Notes under the pieces: model-generated
Told to the model about the DNA's origin: nothing
The model's database searches: none
Seen by the model: the letters and a program-made list of their open reading frames with translations, nothing else
Source: Bin87 sp963663945
GTDB taxonomy: Bacteria; Chloroflexota; Dehalococcoidia; Lucifugimonadales; UBA3495
Length of the DNA: 64,000 bases
Assembly (NCBI GenBank): GCA_963663945.1
Contig: OY760687.1
Coordinates: 2,480,001 to 2,544,000 of the forward strand
Reading direction: 5' to 3'
Program-made: the position numbers and the translations under genes
Shown here: piece by piece, positions 41,986 to 52,988 of the stretch
How the letters are laid out: each line of letters starts with the position of its first letter
How positions within the stretch are numbered: position 1 is the first letter of the stretch

Positions 41986-42014
41986 AACCCCCGTCGAAGC
42001 GGGGGTTAGTTTTT
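41986..42014. terminator. Bidirectional intrinsic terminator
   Basis: An 8-bp stem AACCCCCG / CGGGGGTT with the loop TCGAAG. On the + strand it is followed by AGTTTTT and ends the CoA-transferase 3 gene. On the minus strand the stem is followed by TTTTTG and TTTT, a strong terminator for the 23S-tRNA-fMet transcript. It lies 9 bp past the tRNA CCA end. Confidence 0.88.
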
Positions 42015-42022
42015 GCCAGAAT

Positions 42023-42097
42023 TGGTAGCGGGGGTTGGACTCGAACCAACGACCTTCGGGTTATGAGCCCGACGAGCTGCCACTGCTCCACCCCGCG
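42023..42097 (-). tRNA. Initiator tRNA-fMet (anticodon CAU)
   Basis: A 75-nt cloverleaf with an encoded CCA end. The acceptor arm is CGCGGGG / CCCCGCT with an unpaired C1-T72, the hallmark of a bacterial initiator. The anticodon stem-loop TCGGG-CTCATAA-CCCGA has three consecutive G-C pairs next to the CAU loop, also initiator-specific. The D-arm is GAGC/GCTC, and the T-arm GTTGG-TTCGAGT-CCAAC. It lies about 106 bp downstream of 23S on the same strand and upstream of a shared terminator, so it appears to be co-transcribed with the rRNA. Confidence 0.96.
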
Positions 42098-42118
42098 ACA
42101 TGGCGCCGAAGCGCCGTC

Positions 42119-42203
42119 AACTGAACAGGAAATCTGAACTTAGCGATCGATAATTGATAATGAGCGCTGAACCGAGCCAAGAGAATTAGAAGCTCTTAGC
42201 GTG
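42119..42203 (-). other. 23S trailer, 3' half of the processing stem
   Basis: On the RNA strand this trailer is complementary to the 23S leader. Positions 42119-42140 pair with 45228-45249 over 22 nt with two mismatches, a CTCGGTTC block (around 42172) pairs with GAACCGAG of the leader, and the sequence next to 23S continues the ATTTGACCCACGCT stem. This is the long stem normally cut by RNase III to release pre-23S. The segment is too short and lacks the motifs to be a 5S gene. Confidence 0.7.
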
Positions 42204-45188
<2,985 letters not shown>

Positions 45189-45260
45189 CACGCTAGGAAC
45201 TTCAAATTCCTAAGACTCGGTTCTTACAGTTCAAATTTCCTATTCAGTTGTTAAGGTCAC
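45189..45260 (-). other. 23S leader: 5' half of the processing stem and boxA-like site
   Basis: The leader contains AACTGAATAGGAAATTTGAACT (45228-45249 on the minus strand), complementary to the trailer at 42119-42140, forming the pre-23S processing stem. Directly upstream, GTGACCTTAACAA (45248-45260) resembles the boxA antitermination sequence found in bacterial rRNA leaders. The rest of the leader out to the promoter (45261-45340) contains a GAGCGCTC-centred dyad near 45312 and nothing else recognised. Confidence 0.55.
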
Positions 45261-45344
45261 CCACTGGCCGCTGCCTCGACGGCTTTTCGCCGGTGGCTGG
45301 GCTCGCTCGCTAGAGCGCTCCCGCATGTCAGTTGGTGGAAAGAC

Positions 45345-45373
45345 ACTATATCCGGTGCCGCCCTTGTCGTCAA
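45345..45373 (-). promoter_or_regulatory. Promoter of the 23S/tRNA-fMet unit
   Basis: On the minus strand TTGACG and TATAGT are separated by exactly 17 bp, a near-consensus sigma-70 promoter. It lies about 150 nt upstream of mature 23S and in the correct orientation, between rrl and the crotonase stop at 45425. It shows that 23S has its own promoter and need not be read from a distant 16S gene. Confidence 0.8.
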
Positions 45374-45424
45374 GGGGAACCGGGCGGTTTTTTCGCATCA
45401 GGAACGGCGAACCCGCCCGGTCGG

Positions 45425-46276
45425 TCAGCGACCCACGAAGGGAGGCATCCCGCGGTTCTTGTCCAGGAACCACTGCACGGCGATCTTGTGATCCTCGGTG
45501 CGGCGGACGTGCTCCTGGGCAGCGGAAGCCAACTCCAGAGCCTGCTTGAAGTCGAGGTCCATGCTCTCGTGCACCAGGTATTTGGTCAGCGAATGGGCGA
45601 CGGTGGGCCCTTTCGCGATCCGGGTCGCCAGTTCCATGGACCCTTCCATCAACTGGTCGTCGGGGAAGCACTTGCTGGCCAGCCCGATGCGCACGGCGTC
45701 CTCGCCGCCCATCCAGTCTCCCGTGTACTGCAGAAGCAGGGTGTTGCTGACGCCGATCAACTTGGGCAACTGCCAGCAACTGCCGTCGCCGGGTATCAGG
45801 CCGTTGAGCACGAACCGCTCGGACAGGCGCCCGCTGTCGCCGACAACCCGGATATCGCAGGACAGGGCGAGGCCGCAGCCGACCCCGGCCGCCGGGCCGT
45901 TGACCACCGCGATGGACGGTTTCTGCAGGTCGTGGATGCGGAGCGGCACGAAGTTGACCCGAGGACCGCTTTCCACCCGGCTCGGGCGGCCCTTCATGTA
46001 CTCCATCTTGCCCCAGGTCAGGGGTTCCGGCTCCGCCTCTCCTTCACGTTCCTCGATGCGCTGGCGGAAGCCACGCACGTTGGCCCCGGAGCAGAAGGAC
46101 GGCTCGGTGCCCGTAAGCAACAGCACCCGCTCTTCCGGGTTGTTTTCGAACTCGTCCAGCCGGTCGAACATCTCGCCGGCCATGTCGGGACCCAGCGCGT
46201 TGCGCGTGGGCGGGTCGTGCATGGTCATCACCAGCACGCCGTCCACGACTTCGGTCTTGATGAACTCGTAAGCCAT
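45425..46276 (-). CDS. Enoyl-CoA hydratase/isomerase family protein (crotonase 2)
   Basis: A 283-residue crotonase. The oxyanion segment is EPSFCSGANVRGF, and the second block is GPAAGVGCGLALSCDIRVV, where cysteine replaces the usual glutamate; the next site, FVLNGLIPGDGSCWQLPKLIG, also lacks the standard Glu but has Asp. This resembles PaaG-like isomerases more than hydratases. A 25-residue insertion (RIEEREGEAEPEPLTWG region) lies after the first block. The start MAYEFIK has GAGGC upstream; a longer N-terminal reading is not supported. A hairpin CGCCCCGG/CCGGGGCG lies at 46293-46314, in its leader. Confidence 0.85.
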   Translation of the reverse strand: MAYEFIKTEVVDGVLVMTMHDPPTRNALGPDMAGEMFDRLDEFENNPEERVLLLTGTEPSFCSGANVRGFRQRIEEREGEAEPEPLTWGKMEYMKGRPSRVESGPRVNFVPLRIHDLQKPSIAVVNGPAAGVGCGLALSCDIRVVGDSGRLSERFVLNGLIPGDGSCWQLPKLIGVSNTLLLQYTGDWMGGEDAVRIGLASKCFPDDQLMEGSMELATRIAKGPTVAHSLTKYLVHESMDLDFKQALELASAAQEHVRRTEDHKIAVQWFLDKNRGMPPFVGR

Positions 46277-46368
46277 ATCAAACGCCTCACAGCGCCCCGG
46301 AAAACACCGGGGCGAACGGATTGACCTGCATTCTACCCAATCATTCTGACCTGCGGCAAAACCGCCGT

Positions 46369-46397
46369 TTGCCAACCGCCCGGCCATATCCTAAAAT
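46369..46397 (+). promoter_or_regulatory. Sigma-70-type promoter of the MOSC gene
   Basis: TTGCCA and TAAAAT are separated by 17 bp, five of six matches in each box, 63 bp before the MOSC start codon. Possible divergent elements for the crotonase lie on the other strand near 46330-46360 (TAGAAT) but are weaker. Confidence 0.6.
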
Positions 46398-46459
46398 CCG
46401 GCCTGTTCGCCAACCGCAGATACGAGGCCGGGCCCGGCCTGATACCGAGGAGCCATGCC

Positions 46460-46897
46460 ATGCAATCCGGCACCATAGTCAACCTGCACATCGCCCGCGT
46501 GAAGGGCACCCCGTCGGACCCGGTGGAGGAGGCACGGGCCATTTCGGCCGAAGGGATAGAGGGTGACCGGAGTCGCAACCCGCGAAATCTCCGGCAAGTC
46601 CTGGTCATGGATAAAGAAACGCTCGACCACTACGGACTCGAGCCGGGTCAGATAAAGGAAAACATCACCGTAACCGGCATAGATCTTTCAGAGGCGCGTC
46701 AGGGCCACGTCTTCTTCATCGGAGACGAGGATAGTCACGTCACCCTGGAAGTCACCGGGGATTGCGAGCCCTGCCAGAAAATGGATGCGCTGATCCCGGG
46801 ATTGCAGAAAGAGATTTTCGGCAGTCGCGGCATACTGACCGTCGTATTACAAGGCGGGGATATCAAGCTCGGGGACTCCATCCGACTGGAACCGTAA
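46460..46897 (+). CDS. MOSC-domain protein
   Basis: A 145-residue single MOSC domain. MOSC proteins are beta-strand-rich and bind the molybdenum cofactor or handle sulfur; YiiM/YuaD-type single-domain members act as Moco carriers or N-hydroxyl reductases. Visible are the N-terminal GTIVNLHIARVKGTP, the ISAEGIEGDRSR block, VLVMDKETLDHYGLEPGQIKENITVTG and the conserved cysteine region GDCEPCQKMDALIPGLQ with C residues in place. The C-terminal LQGGDIKLGDSIRLEP is typical. GAGGAG precedes the ATG. Confidence 0.85.
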   Translation: MQSGTIVNLHIARVKGTPSDPVEEARAISAEGIEGDRSRNPRNLRQVLVMDKETLDHYGLEPGQIKENITVTGIDLSEARQGHVFFIGDEDSHVTLEVTGDCEPCQKMDALIPGLQKEIFGSRGILTVVLQGGDIKLGDSIRLEP

Positions 46898-47088
46898 GCG
46901 TCACCCTCAGCGAGAGGGCGTGGCGCTAATACCATTGATGTTCCTCCCGGCATCGGGAGACGATCCAGCCATGCCATTGCGGCAGGCGCGTAGAGGTGGA
47001 TCGCAAAGCAGGGTTTCGGCTGCATTCAATAACAGGCAGCGCATTTTTGTAACGCGGCGAGCTTGACGCTCGAAAACGGAGCATAAAG

Positions 47089-48477
47089 ATGCGATTGATT
47101 TCTATCCTTCCTCGTTCGAGATACCGACTCATTGCGATCGCGGCGGCGCTAATCCTGCCCGCCCTGGCCTTCATCGCCTGGCCGCATGCGGCCCACGCGT
47201 CCGGAGTCGACGGTGAGACCCAATTTGTCCTGAATACGTTTGCGTTCCTGATCTGGGGAGCGCTGATCATGTGGATGTGCGCCGGGTTCACCATGCTGGA
47301 AGCCGGCTCGGTTCGCACCAAGAACGCATCCATGATCTGCCTGAAGAACATCGGCATCTACTCCATCGCCGGGCTGGCCTTTTTCTTCATCGGCTACAAC
47401 CTGATGTACAACAACGTGCAGACGGTCATCGGCACCGTGGTGTGGCCTCTGTACGGTCCGTCGGCCGACGAGATCGCCCTGATGGGCGGGGACGAATCGG
47501 CGCTGGCAGCCGTAATCGAAAACGGTTACTCGGTGATGTCCGACTGGTTCTTCCAGATGGTGTTCGTGGCGACCACCGCTTCCATCATCTCCGGCGCAAT
47601 GGCCGAGCGCGTGAAGATGTGGAGTTTCTTCCTGTTCACCCTTCTGATCACCGCCTTCATTTACCCCATAGTGGGAGCCTGGACCTGGGGTGGTGGCTGG
47701 CTGTCAGCAATGGGGTTTCAGGACTTCGCCGGTTCTACCATCGTGCATAGCACTGGAGGTTGGGCGGCGCTGGCCGGCATCCTGGTGGTCGGCCCGAGGC
47801 TGGGCAAATTCCGGGAAAATGGCACAGCGCGCGCCACGCCGCCGTCCAACGTAGTGCTGGTGACCCTGGGAGTGTTCATTCTGTGGCTGGGCTGGTTCGG
47901 TTTCAACGGCGGGTCGCAGTTGGCCCTGGGAACGGCCGCTGACGCTGTGGCGATGAGCGTCGTGTTGATCAACACCAACCTGGCGGCCGCCGCCGGGGTG
48001 ATCACAGCGCTGTCCGTCTCTCGCCTGTTCTTCGGACGGATCGACCTGATGGTTGGACTGAACGGCGGTCTCGCCGGGCTGGTTTCCATCACCGCCGGGC
48101 CGGACTTCGTGACCCACATCTGGGCGGTGCTCATCGGCATCATCGGCGCGGTGATCTGCACCGGCGGCATCAAGCTGCTGGAGGTAGTGAAGGTGGACGA
48201 CGTGGTGGGAGCCGTGCCGGTTCACCTGTTTGCCGGCGTCTGGGGAACCATCGCGGTGTGCATCGCCTCAGGTGGCAACATCGTGACACAACTGGTCGGC
48301 ATCCTGTCGATCGGGGCGTTCGTGTTCGGCGTTTCCTGGGTGGTGTGGTTCGGAATCTCGAAGACCATCGGGCTGCGCGTAACGGAAAGCACCGAGCGCA
48401 TCGGCCAGGACGCAGCAGAGCTGGGCATGGAGTCGTACCCCGAGTTCGTGCTCATGCCGGAGATGGACGACGATTAG
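47089..48477 (+). CDS. amt: Ammonium transporter (Amt family)
   Basis: A 462-residue polytopic protein with a cleavable-looking signal (AAALILPALAFIAWPHAAHA) and eleven transmembrane helices. Family motifs: MWMCAGFTMLEAGSVRTKNA, FQDFAGSTIVHSTGGWAALAG (first pore histidine, HSTGG), WLGWFGFNGGS, and the second pore histidine region DDVVGAVPVHLFAGVWGTIAV. It imports ammonium at the cytoplasmic membrane. No glnK/PII gene is adjacent. The 191-bp upstream gap has small hairpins (CTCCCG/CGGGAG at 46944-46959) but no sigma-54 site or known riboswitch that I can recognise. Confidence 0.95.
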   Translation: MRLISILPRSRYRLIAIAAALILPALAFIAWPHAAHASGVDGETQFVLNTFAFLIWGALIMWMCAGFTMLEAGSVRTKNASMICLKNIGIYSIAGLAFFFIGYNLMYNNVQTVIGTVVWPLYGPSADEIALMGGDESALAAVIENGYSVMSDWFFQMVFVATTASIISGAMAERVKMWSFFLFTLLITAFIYPIVGAWTWGGGWLSAMGFQDFAGSTIVHSTGGWAALAGILVVGPRLGKFRENGTARATPPSNVVLVTLGVFILWLGWFGFNGGSQLALGTAADAVAMSVVLINTNLAAAAGVITALSVSRLFFGRIDLMVGLNGGLAGLVSITAGPDFVTHIWAVLIGIIGAVICTGGIKLLEVVKVDDVVGAVPVHLFAGVWGTIAVCIASGGNIVTQLVGILSIGAFVFGVSWVVWFGISKTIGLRVTESTERIGQDAAELGMESYPEFVLMPEMDDD

Positions 48478-48505
48478 TCCAAGCTTCACCTCTCCTGCAA
48501 CAGAT

Positions 48506-48532
48506 CGGGGGCAAGCCTTGAGCTTGCCCCCG
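48506..48532. terminator. Hairpin between convergent amt and MmgE/PrpD genes
   Basis: A perfect 11-bp stem CGGGGGCAAGC / GCTTGCCCCCG with the loop CTTGA, 28 bp past the amt stop and 31 bp from the opposing stop. It has no long T-run but its position fits bidirectional termination. Confidence 0.65.
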
Positions 48533-48563
48533 TTGCATTCGCGGCGATCGGACGAGCGAAAAT

Positions 48564-49931
48564 TTAGCGCACCAGCGTGCCTCGGATCGCCTCCCCCACG
48601 TCGCTGACCTGGGTCACGTCCTGCCACTGGCGTACCGCGTCGTCGACACGGTCATCGGGCAGCACCAGCGCAACATTGTCGCGGAACTTGCCGGTGATGT
48701 TGTCCATCCCCCACGGAGCCGCCTGGCTGCCCAGGATGGACCCGCGCGGGGTCTCGTGCTCCAATACCCGGCCGTCCTTCAGGGTGACGCGGATGGGCAC
48801 ACCCTTGGAAACGGTGCCGCCTCCCCGTTCAAACTTGGACTGGACCCGGATGTTGACCCGCTCCATCATGTCCGTCACGTCGGCGTCCGCGATCTTCTCA
48901 TCGGTGAACGTGTCGATGGCGATCTCACCATCCACCAGGGCGGCCGCCATGTTGTACTTGGCGCTGAACTTCCCCTTCAGGTCGGTTTCCGGTTCCTCGT
49001 ATAGCATGACCGTCGAGGCGTAGGACTGCACGATCTCCGCGTTGGCCACGTCCTCGTAGCCGAACTCGTACTCCCGCATCAAGCCGAGCACGCTATCGAG
49101 CATGGCGTGGTTGCCGCCGCAGGACGGGTACTTCTTGATCATCAGCGCATCCTGTACCCGGAAAGGCTTGCCCAGCTTGTCGGCGGCTTCCTCCAGGTTG
49201 GTGTGCTCATCGCCGATGACGGTGGCGGTGAAGCCCACCGGATGTTCCAGGATCTGGTCGCCGGCCGTGAAGCCGCGCTGCGCCAACTGAGCGGCCATGA
49301 CGCCGTCACGGCAGGTCATGCCGGCATGCAGCGGCTTGGTCATGGTGCCGAAGTTGTGGATCACACCGCCGGCCATGGAACCGGCCATTCCCAGCGCCAT
49401 GGTGGTCTGCTCCGCGTCCAGCTTGAGCAGCTTCGCGCAGGCTGCGGCCGCGGCCAGACGACCCAGGATCGCGGTGCTGTGAAAGCCCCGGTGCATCTGC
49501 TGGGTGTGGTAGTGGGTGGCGTAATCGACGGCCAGGCCGACCTCGCAGCCCACCACGTAGGCTTCCATCAGGTCGCGGCCGGTGGCGCCGATGGTCTCGC
49601 CGAGGGCCAGCAGAGCGGGGAAGATTGCCACTGTGGGATGCCCGAAACCGCCGAAGTCGTCGTAATCGAGGGCGTGTCCCATGGTGCCGTTGACCAGCGC
49701 GGCGTTCACCACCGAGGTGCGCTCGCCGGTGGCGAGGATGGTTGCCTCTTCGTTGCCGCCCAGGTCGCCGGCGTAGCTGCGGATGATGTCGCCCACCTTT
49801 TGCGTCGAGCCGGCCAGGATCACCCCAATCAGGTCGAAGCAGGATTCGTTGGCGACGCGTATGGCGTCCGGCGGAATGTCCTCATACGTCGTATCCACGA
49901 TCCATTTTGCCACCATTTCAGTTGCGCCCAT
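48564..49931 (-). CDS. MmgE/PrpD family protein
   Basis: A 455-residue member of the 2-methylcitrate dehydratase/cis-aconitate decarboxylase fold. Blocks: AGDLGGNEEATIL, ALVNGTMGHALDYDD, HPTVAIFPALLALGE, GFHSTAILGRLAAAAACAKLL, MTKPLHAGMTCRDGVMAAQLAQRGFTAG and KKYPSCGGNHAMLDSVL. The start MGATEMVAKWI has AAGGAGG 9 nt upstream, and a TGC-TATACT extended -10 lies at 49988-49996. No prpB, prpC or aconitase gene is adjacent, so methylcitrate is not implied; the substrate is open. Confidence 0.88.
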   Translation of the reverse strand: MGATEMVAKWIVDTTYEDIPPDAIRVANESCFDLIGVILAGSTQKVGDIIRSYAGDLGGNEEATILATGERTSVVNAALVNGTMGHALDYDDFGGFGHPTVAIFPALLALGETIGATGRDLMEAYVVGCEVGLAVDYATHYHTQQMHRGFHSTAILGRLAAAAACAKLLKLDAEQTTMALGMAGSMAGGVIHNFGTMTKPLHAGMTCRDGVMAAQLAQRGFTAGDQILEHPVGFTATVIGDEHTNLEEAADKLGKPFRVQDALMIKKYPSCGGNHAMLDSVLGLMREYEFGYEDVANAEIVQSYASTVMLYEEPETDLKGKFSAKYNMAAALVDGEIAIDTFTDEKIADADVTDMMERVNIRVQSKFERGGGTVSKGVPIRVTLKDGRVLEHETPRGSILGSQAAPWGMDNITGKFRDNVALVLPDDRVDDAVRQWQDVTQVSDVGEAIRGTLVR

Positions 49932-49987
49932 GGTGCGAAACCTCCTTGCCGGGTTCGTTTCTTCACTGCTCCCGAGGGAGCCGGCCG

Positions 49988-49996
49988 AGTATAGCA
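49988..49996 (-). promoter_or_regulatory. Extended -10 promoter of the MmgE/PrpD gene
   Basis: On the minus strand TGC is followed by TATACT, an extended -10; a TTGTAT lies 15 bp upstream (50009-50014), which is a short spacer. On the opposite strand a TACAAT at 50010-50015 may serve the CD225 gene, so the two promoters would overlap. Confidence 0.45.
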
Positions 49997-50048
49997 TTCC
50001 CGGCGATGATACAATCGCGCACATTCCGAGGTGTGCGGAGAAGTCACT

Positions 50049-50309
50049 GTGTCCAGATCGAACCATACTTTGAACCTGATACTGGCCATAGTCGTGACCG
50101 TTTTTTGCTGCCTGCCGCTGGGGATTGTGGCGATCGTATTCGCGGCCATAGGCATGTCCCGTGAGGGATCCGGGGATTATGCCGGCGCCGAATCGGCGGC
50201 CCGCACCGCGCGCATCTGCATCTGGATATCCTTCGGGTTTGGCCTGGCCGTTCTCGTACTCTACGTCGTGGTGGTCCTCCTCCTTGGAGTCGCGATACTT
50301 GGGTTCTGA
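50049..50309 (+). CDS. CD225/dispanin-family small membrane protein
   Basis: An 86-residue protein with two hydrophobic helices and the CD225 core CCLPLGIVAIVFAAIGMSREGSGDYAGAESAARTARICIWISFGFGLAVL. That block is given here as the key region: CLPLG, the SREG/GDY turn, and the S-AR-A segment between helices. The start GTG has GGAGAAG 8 nt upstream; an in-frame GTG six codons earlier is less well placed. It lies 37 bp before a DUF2752 gene, an arrangement seen in other bacteria. The role in bacteria is not established. Confidence 0.75.
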   Translation: MSRSNHTLNLILAIVVTVFCCLPLGIVAIVFAAIGMSREGSGDYAGAESAARTARICIWISFGFGLAVLVLYVVVVLLLGVAILGF

Positions 50310-50346
50310 ATCGGCCCTCCTTCGGTCACGCCCAAGGCCGCATCCC

Positions 50347-50820
50347 ATGACGCGCAATCCCGCAACCCTCGCAGCATGGCTCGCGCCGGCGGCCCTGGTG
50401 AGCTGCGGGCTCGCCCTGGTGTATGCAGTAGACCCGCGGGTGCCCGGTAACTACCCGCCCTGTCTTTTCCTATTCATCACCGGGTGCTACTGTCCCGGAT
50501 GCGGGACGCTGCGTGCGTTGCACAGTCTGCTGCATGGCGAACTGCGTACCGCGCTTGGATACAATCTGCTGACCGTTGCGCTGCTTCCCATGTTGGCGGC
50601 AGCGTGCGCTTACGGCGTCGCCCATACGATCGCGCCTCATAAGATCCAGTCGTTGCGGGTTTCGCGGCATGTGGCATGGGCGGCGCTGGCTGTGGTCCTT
50701 GCGTTCTGGGCCACGCGCAACGTGCCGGTTTCCCGTTATCTGCGCTGGCGCCGTGATCAGGCAGCCGCACAGGCTTGGACACACGGAGTTTGCCGAGCGG
50801 GTCAAATAACGCATCAATGA
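50347..50820 (+). CDS. DUF2752 membrane protein
   Basis: A 157-residue protein with about three transmembrane helices and the DUF2752 signature FITGCYCPGCGTLRALHSLLHGELRTALGYN (cysteine pair CPGC followed by TxRAxxxLLHG). The function is unknown. It is probably co-transcribed with the CD225 gene 37 bp upstream. The C-terminal 35 residues are hydrophilic and basic (SRYLRWRRDQ). The start ATG has no strong Shine-Dalgarno; upstream in-frame extension would overlap the CD225 gene. Confidence 0.78.
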   Translation: MTRNPATLAAWLAPAALVSCGLALVYAVDPRVPGNYPPCLFLFITGCYCPGCGTLRALHSLLHGELRTALGYNLLTVALLPMLAAACAYGVAHTIAPHKIQSLRVSRHVAWAALAVVLAFWATRNVPVSRYLRWRRDQAAAQAWTHGVCRAGQITHQ

Positions 50821-50862
50821 CTGGAGAGTAGTCGCCGCGTGATGACAAAACCACGCCGTCGG

Positions 50863-50891
50863 TTGCCCGGATTCCGGGGGTCTGCTAGACT
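50863..50891 (+). promoter_or_regulatory. Possible promoter of the NIPSNAP gene
   Basis: TTGCCC and TAGACT lie 17 bp apart, four matches in each box, 71 bp before the NIPSNAP start codon in the 142-bp gap after DUF2752. Moderate evidence only. Confidence 0.35.
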
Positions 50892-50962
50892 TTTGCCGTC
50901 GCGGGGCTCGTCCCGTCGGCGACCCAATTGACCAGTACCCCGCTTACCAGGAGTTACGGCTA

Positions 50963-51580
50963 ATGATTTACGAAGTTCGCACTTACGATCTCAAGCCTGG
51001 TGGAGTGCCCATTTTCGAGGAAGCGTTCGCGAAGGCGCTGCCCCATCGGGAAAAGTATTCCAAGCTGGCTGCTTTCTTCCACACGGAAATTGGCCCGCTG
51101 AACCAGGTTATCCACATATGGCCCTACGAGAGCCTGGACGAGCGCAACGAAGTTCGCGCCGCCGCCGGTAAGGACCCCAACTGGCCGCCGGACAGCCAGG
51201 GCACGATCGTGCACATGGAGTCGGAGATCTTCAATCCCGCGCCATTCATGCGTCCCATGGGCGGCGGACAGAAGCAGGGCAACGTCTACGAGATGCGGAT
51301 TTACGAGTACCAGAACGGCTCCATTCCCAAGGTGCTGGACATCTGGGGCGCCGCCATAGAGCATCGTGAGAAGTTCTCCCCGCTGGCCGCCGGCATGTAC
51401 AGCGACATCGGCGGTCTGAACAAGTGGGTCCACATCTGGCCCTACAAGGACCTGGGCGAGCGCGACAAGATCCGCGCCGAAGCGTCCGCCACGCCGCACT
51501 GGCCCCCGCCGACCCGGGAGTTCCTGGTCAACCAGGAAACCAAGGTGCTGGTTCCCGCCAGCTTCTCGCCCCACGCATAG
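50963..51580 (+). CDS. NIPSNAP-family protein (two-domain)
   Basis: A 205-residue protein containing two tandem NIPSNAP (dimeric alpha-beta barrel) domains, residues 1-103 and 110-200. The repeats start alike (MIYEVRTYDLKPGGVPIFEEAF and VYEMRIYEYQNGSIPKVLDIW) and share the IGPLNQVIHIWPYESLDERNEVRA / IGGLNKWVHIWPYKDLGERDKIRA core. The function of bacterial members is not known. AGGAG lies 9 nt before the ATG. It is followed by a palindromic repeat. Confidence 0.88.
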   Translation: MIYEVRTYDLKPGGVPIFEEAFAKALPHREKYSKLAAFFHTEIGPLNQVIHIWPYESLDERNEVRAAAGKDPNWPPDSQGTIVHMESEIFNPAPFMRPMGGGQKQGNVYEMRIYEYQNGSIPKVLDIWGAAIEHREKFSPLAAGMYSDIGGLNKWVHIWPYKDLGERDKIRAEASATPHWPPPTREFLVNQETKVLVPASFSPHA

Positions 51581-51603
51581 GGTAGGCGACAACCGCAGCT
51601 ACG

Positions 51604-51631
51604 GTAGGGGCGAATGATTATTCGCCCCTAC
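51604..51631. repeat. GGGGCGAAT-type palindrome, copy 3
   Basis: The best-formed copy: 12-bp perfect arms GTAGGGGCGAAT / ATTCGCCCCTAC with the loop GATT. It follows the NIPSNAP gene by 23 bp. A perfect -10-like TATAAT begins 2 bp after it (51634-51639) with the palindrome covering the -35 position, so it could influence transcription of the next gene. Confidence 0.85.
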
Positions 51632-51688
51632 GTTATAATGACCGCACTGGCTCCCGTCCCAACACCAGTCCAGTCCTGAGGATTTTCC

Positions 51689-52534
51689 ATGAATATCGGC
51701 ATCGCAATGTTCGTCACCCAGTCGTCCATCGACATCGCGGAACTGGCGCAGGCCTGCGAGGCCCACGGTTTCGAGTCGTTGTGGGTGCCGGAGCATCCGG
51801 CGATACCGGCCGGCCCCAAGACCCCGTGGCCCGGGTCGCCAGATGGGGTGATCCCACAGATGTACTACGAGTGTCTCGATCCGTTCGTCGCCCTGGGACG
51901 AGCTTCAGCGGTGACGTCGACGCTCAAGCTGGGGACGGGGATCTGCCTGGTGCCCGAGCGCAACCCCATACTGCTGGCCAAGGAGATCGCAACCCTGGAC
52001 TACCTGAGCAACGGGCGGTTCCTGTTCGGCATCGGGACCGGCTGGCTGCGCGAAGAGACCGAACTCTTCGGCATCGACTTCTCCCAGCGGATTGGCTACA
52101 CCCGCGAGTCGATCGAAGCCATGAAGGAACTCTGGACCAAGGAAGTTGGCGAGTTTCACGGCAGGCACATCGATTTCCCGCCGATCTACTCCTCGCCCAA
52201 GCCGGTGCAGAAGCCGCATCCGCCGGTGCTCATTGGCGGTAACGCCCCCAACGTGGCCCGACGGGTGGTGGCCTGGGGTGACGGCTGGATGCCCAATCGC
52301 ATCTCGCCCGACCAGTTGAAGGAGCGGCGGGAGGAAATTGTCCGTCTGGCCCAGGAAGCGGGTCGGGATCCCCATGAGATCGAAGTTTCCGTTTTCGGGC
52401 AGCCGGCCGACCCGGAGATCATCAAGGCTTACGAGGAGGCCGGCGCGACCCGTGCCATGGTCTTCGCCGAAAGCGCCCCCCGCGACCAGGCCCTGCGCCA
52501 AATCGACGATTTCGCCAGCAAACTGCTGGCCTGA
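51689..52534 (+). CDS. LLM-class F420-dependent oxidoreductase 3 (TIGR03619-like)
   Basis: A 281-residue luciferase-like protein: AQACEAHGFESLWVPEHPAIP, LKLGTGICLVPERNPILLAKEIATLDYLSNGRFLFGIGTGWLREETELFG, KPVQKPHPPVLIGGNAPNVARRVVAWGDGWMPN. The GTGWLREE segment is typical of the F420-dependent TIGR03619 group. It lies 42 bp before an NTF2-like gene, probably co-transcribed. The substrate is unknown. The start ATG has GAGGA 7 nt upstream. Confidence 0.88.
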   Translation: MNIGIAMFVTQSSIDIAELAQACEAHGFESLWVPEHPAIPAGPKTPWPGSPDGVIPQMYYECLDPFVALGRASAVTSTLKLGTGICLVPERNPILLAKEIATLDYLSNGRFLFGIGTGWLREETELFGIDFSQRIGYTRESIEAMKELWTKEVGEFHGRHIDFPPIYSSPKPVQKPHPPVLIGGNAPNVARRVVAWGDGWMPNRISPDQLKERREEIVRLAQEAGRDPHEIEVSVFGQPADPEIIKAYEEAGATRAMVFAESAPRDQALRQIDDFASKLLA

Positions 52535-52576
52535 TCTCAGCTATGACCTCTCAGCTCCCTGGCAACCCGGTGAGAA

Positions 52577-52972
52577 ATGCTTCCTGACGACGCCAGCGTA
52601 CTGTCCCTGCGGGACGCCAACCAGCGCTTCTACGACGCCTTCGGGTCCCTCGACATGGCCCGGATGGACTCGGTCTGGGAGCAGTCCGACCGGGCGTTGT
52701 GCGTACACCCCGGCTGGCAGCCGATAGTGGGCTGGCCGGATATTCGGCGATCATGGCAAGGCATCTTCAACGGCGCGGCGTTGATGCACTTCAACATCAA
52801 TTACGTGAACATCGCCGTGGAAGGCAACTGCGGTTTCGTTACCTGCATCGAGAGCATTACCAGCGTGGTCGAAGGGCAGGCGCAGGGTTTCGGCGTCCTG
52901 GCCACGAATATATTTGTGAGATCCGGCGACGACTGGCTGGTCATCGCCCATCACGCGTCTCCCCGCCTCTAG
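52577..52972 (+). CDS. SnoaL/NTF2-like protein
   Basis: A 131-residue alpha+beta-barrel protein of the NTF2/SnoaL_3 superfamily: VLSLRDANQRFYDAFGSLDMARMDSVW, CVHPGWQPIVGWPDIRRSWQGIF and the C-terminal ATNIFVRSGDDWLVIAHHASP. Such proteins bind small hydrophobic ligands or act as dehydratases or isomerases; many have no known activity. It follows the LLM enzyme closely and may belong to the same unit. Confidence 0.8.
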   Translation: MLPDDASVLSLRDANQRFYDAFGSLDMARMDSVWEQSDRALCVHPGWQPIVGWPDIRRSWQGIFNGAALMHFNINYVNIAVEGNCGFVTCIESITSVVEGQAQGFGVLATNIFVRSGDDWLVIAHHASPRL

Positions 52973-52988
52973 AATAAATCGAAACTCG

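Noticed and set aside
42098..42203. Possible 5S rRNA gene between 23S and tRNA-fMet
   Set aside because: About 105 nt without the conserved 5S loops; it is explained by the trailer half of the processing stem.
46898..47088. Sigma-54 promoter or riboswitch before amt
   Set aside because: No GG-N10-GC element with the right spacing and no known riboswitch core was found; only minor hairpins are present.
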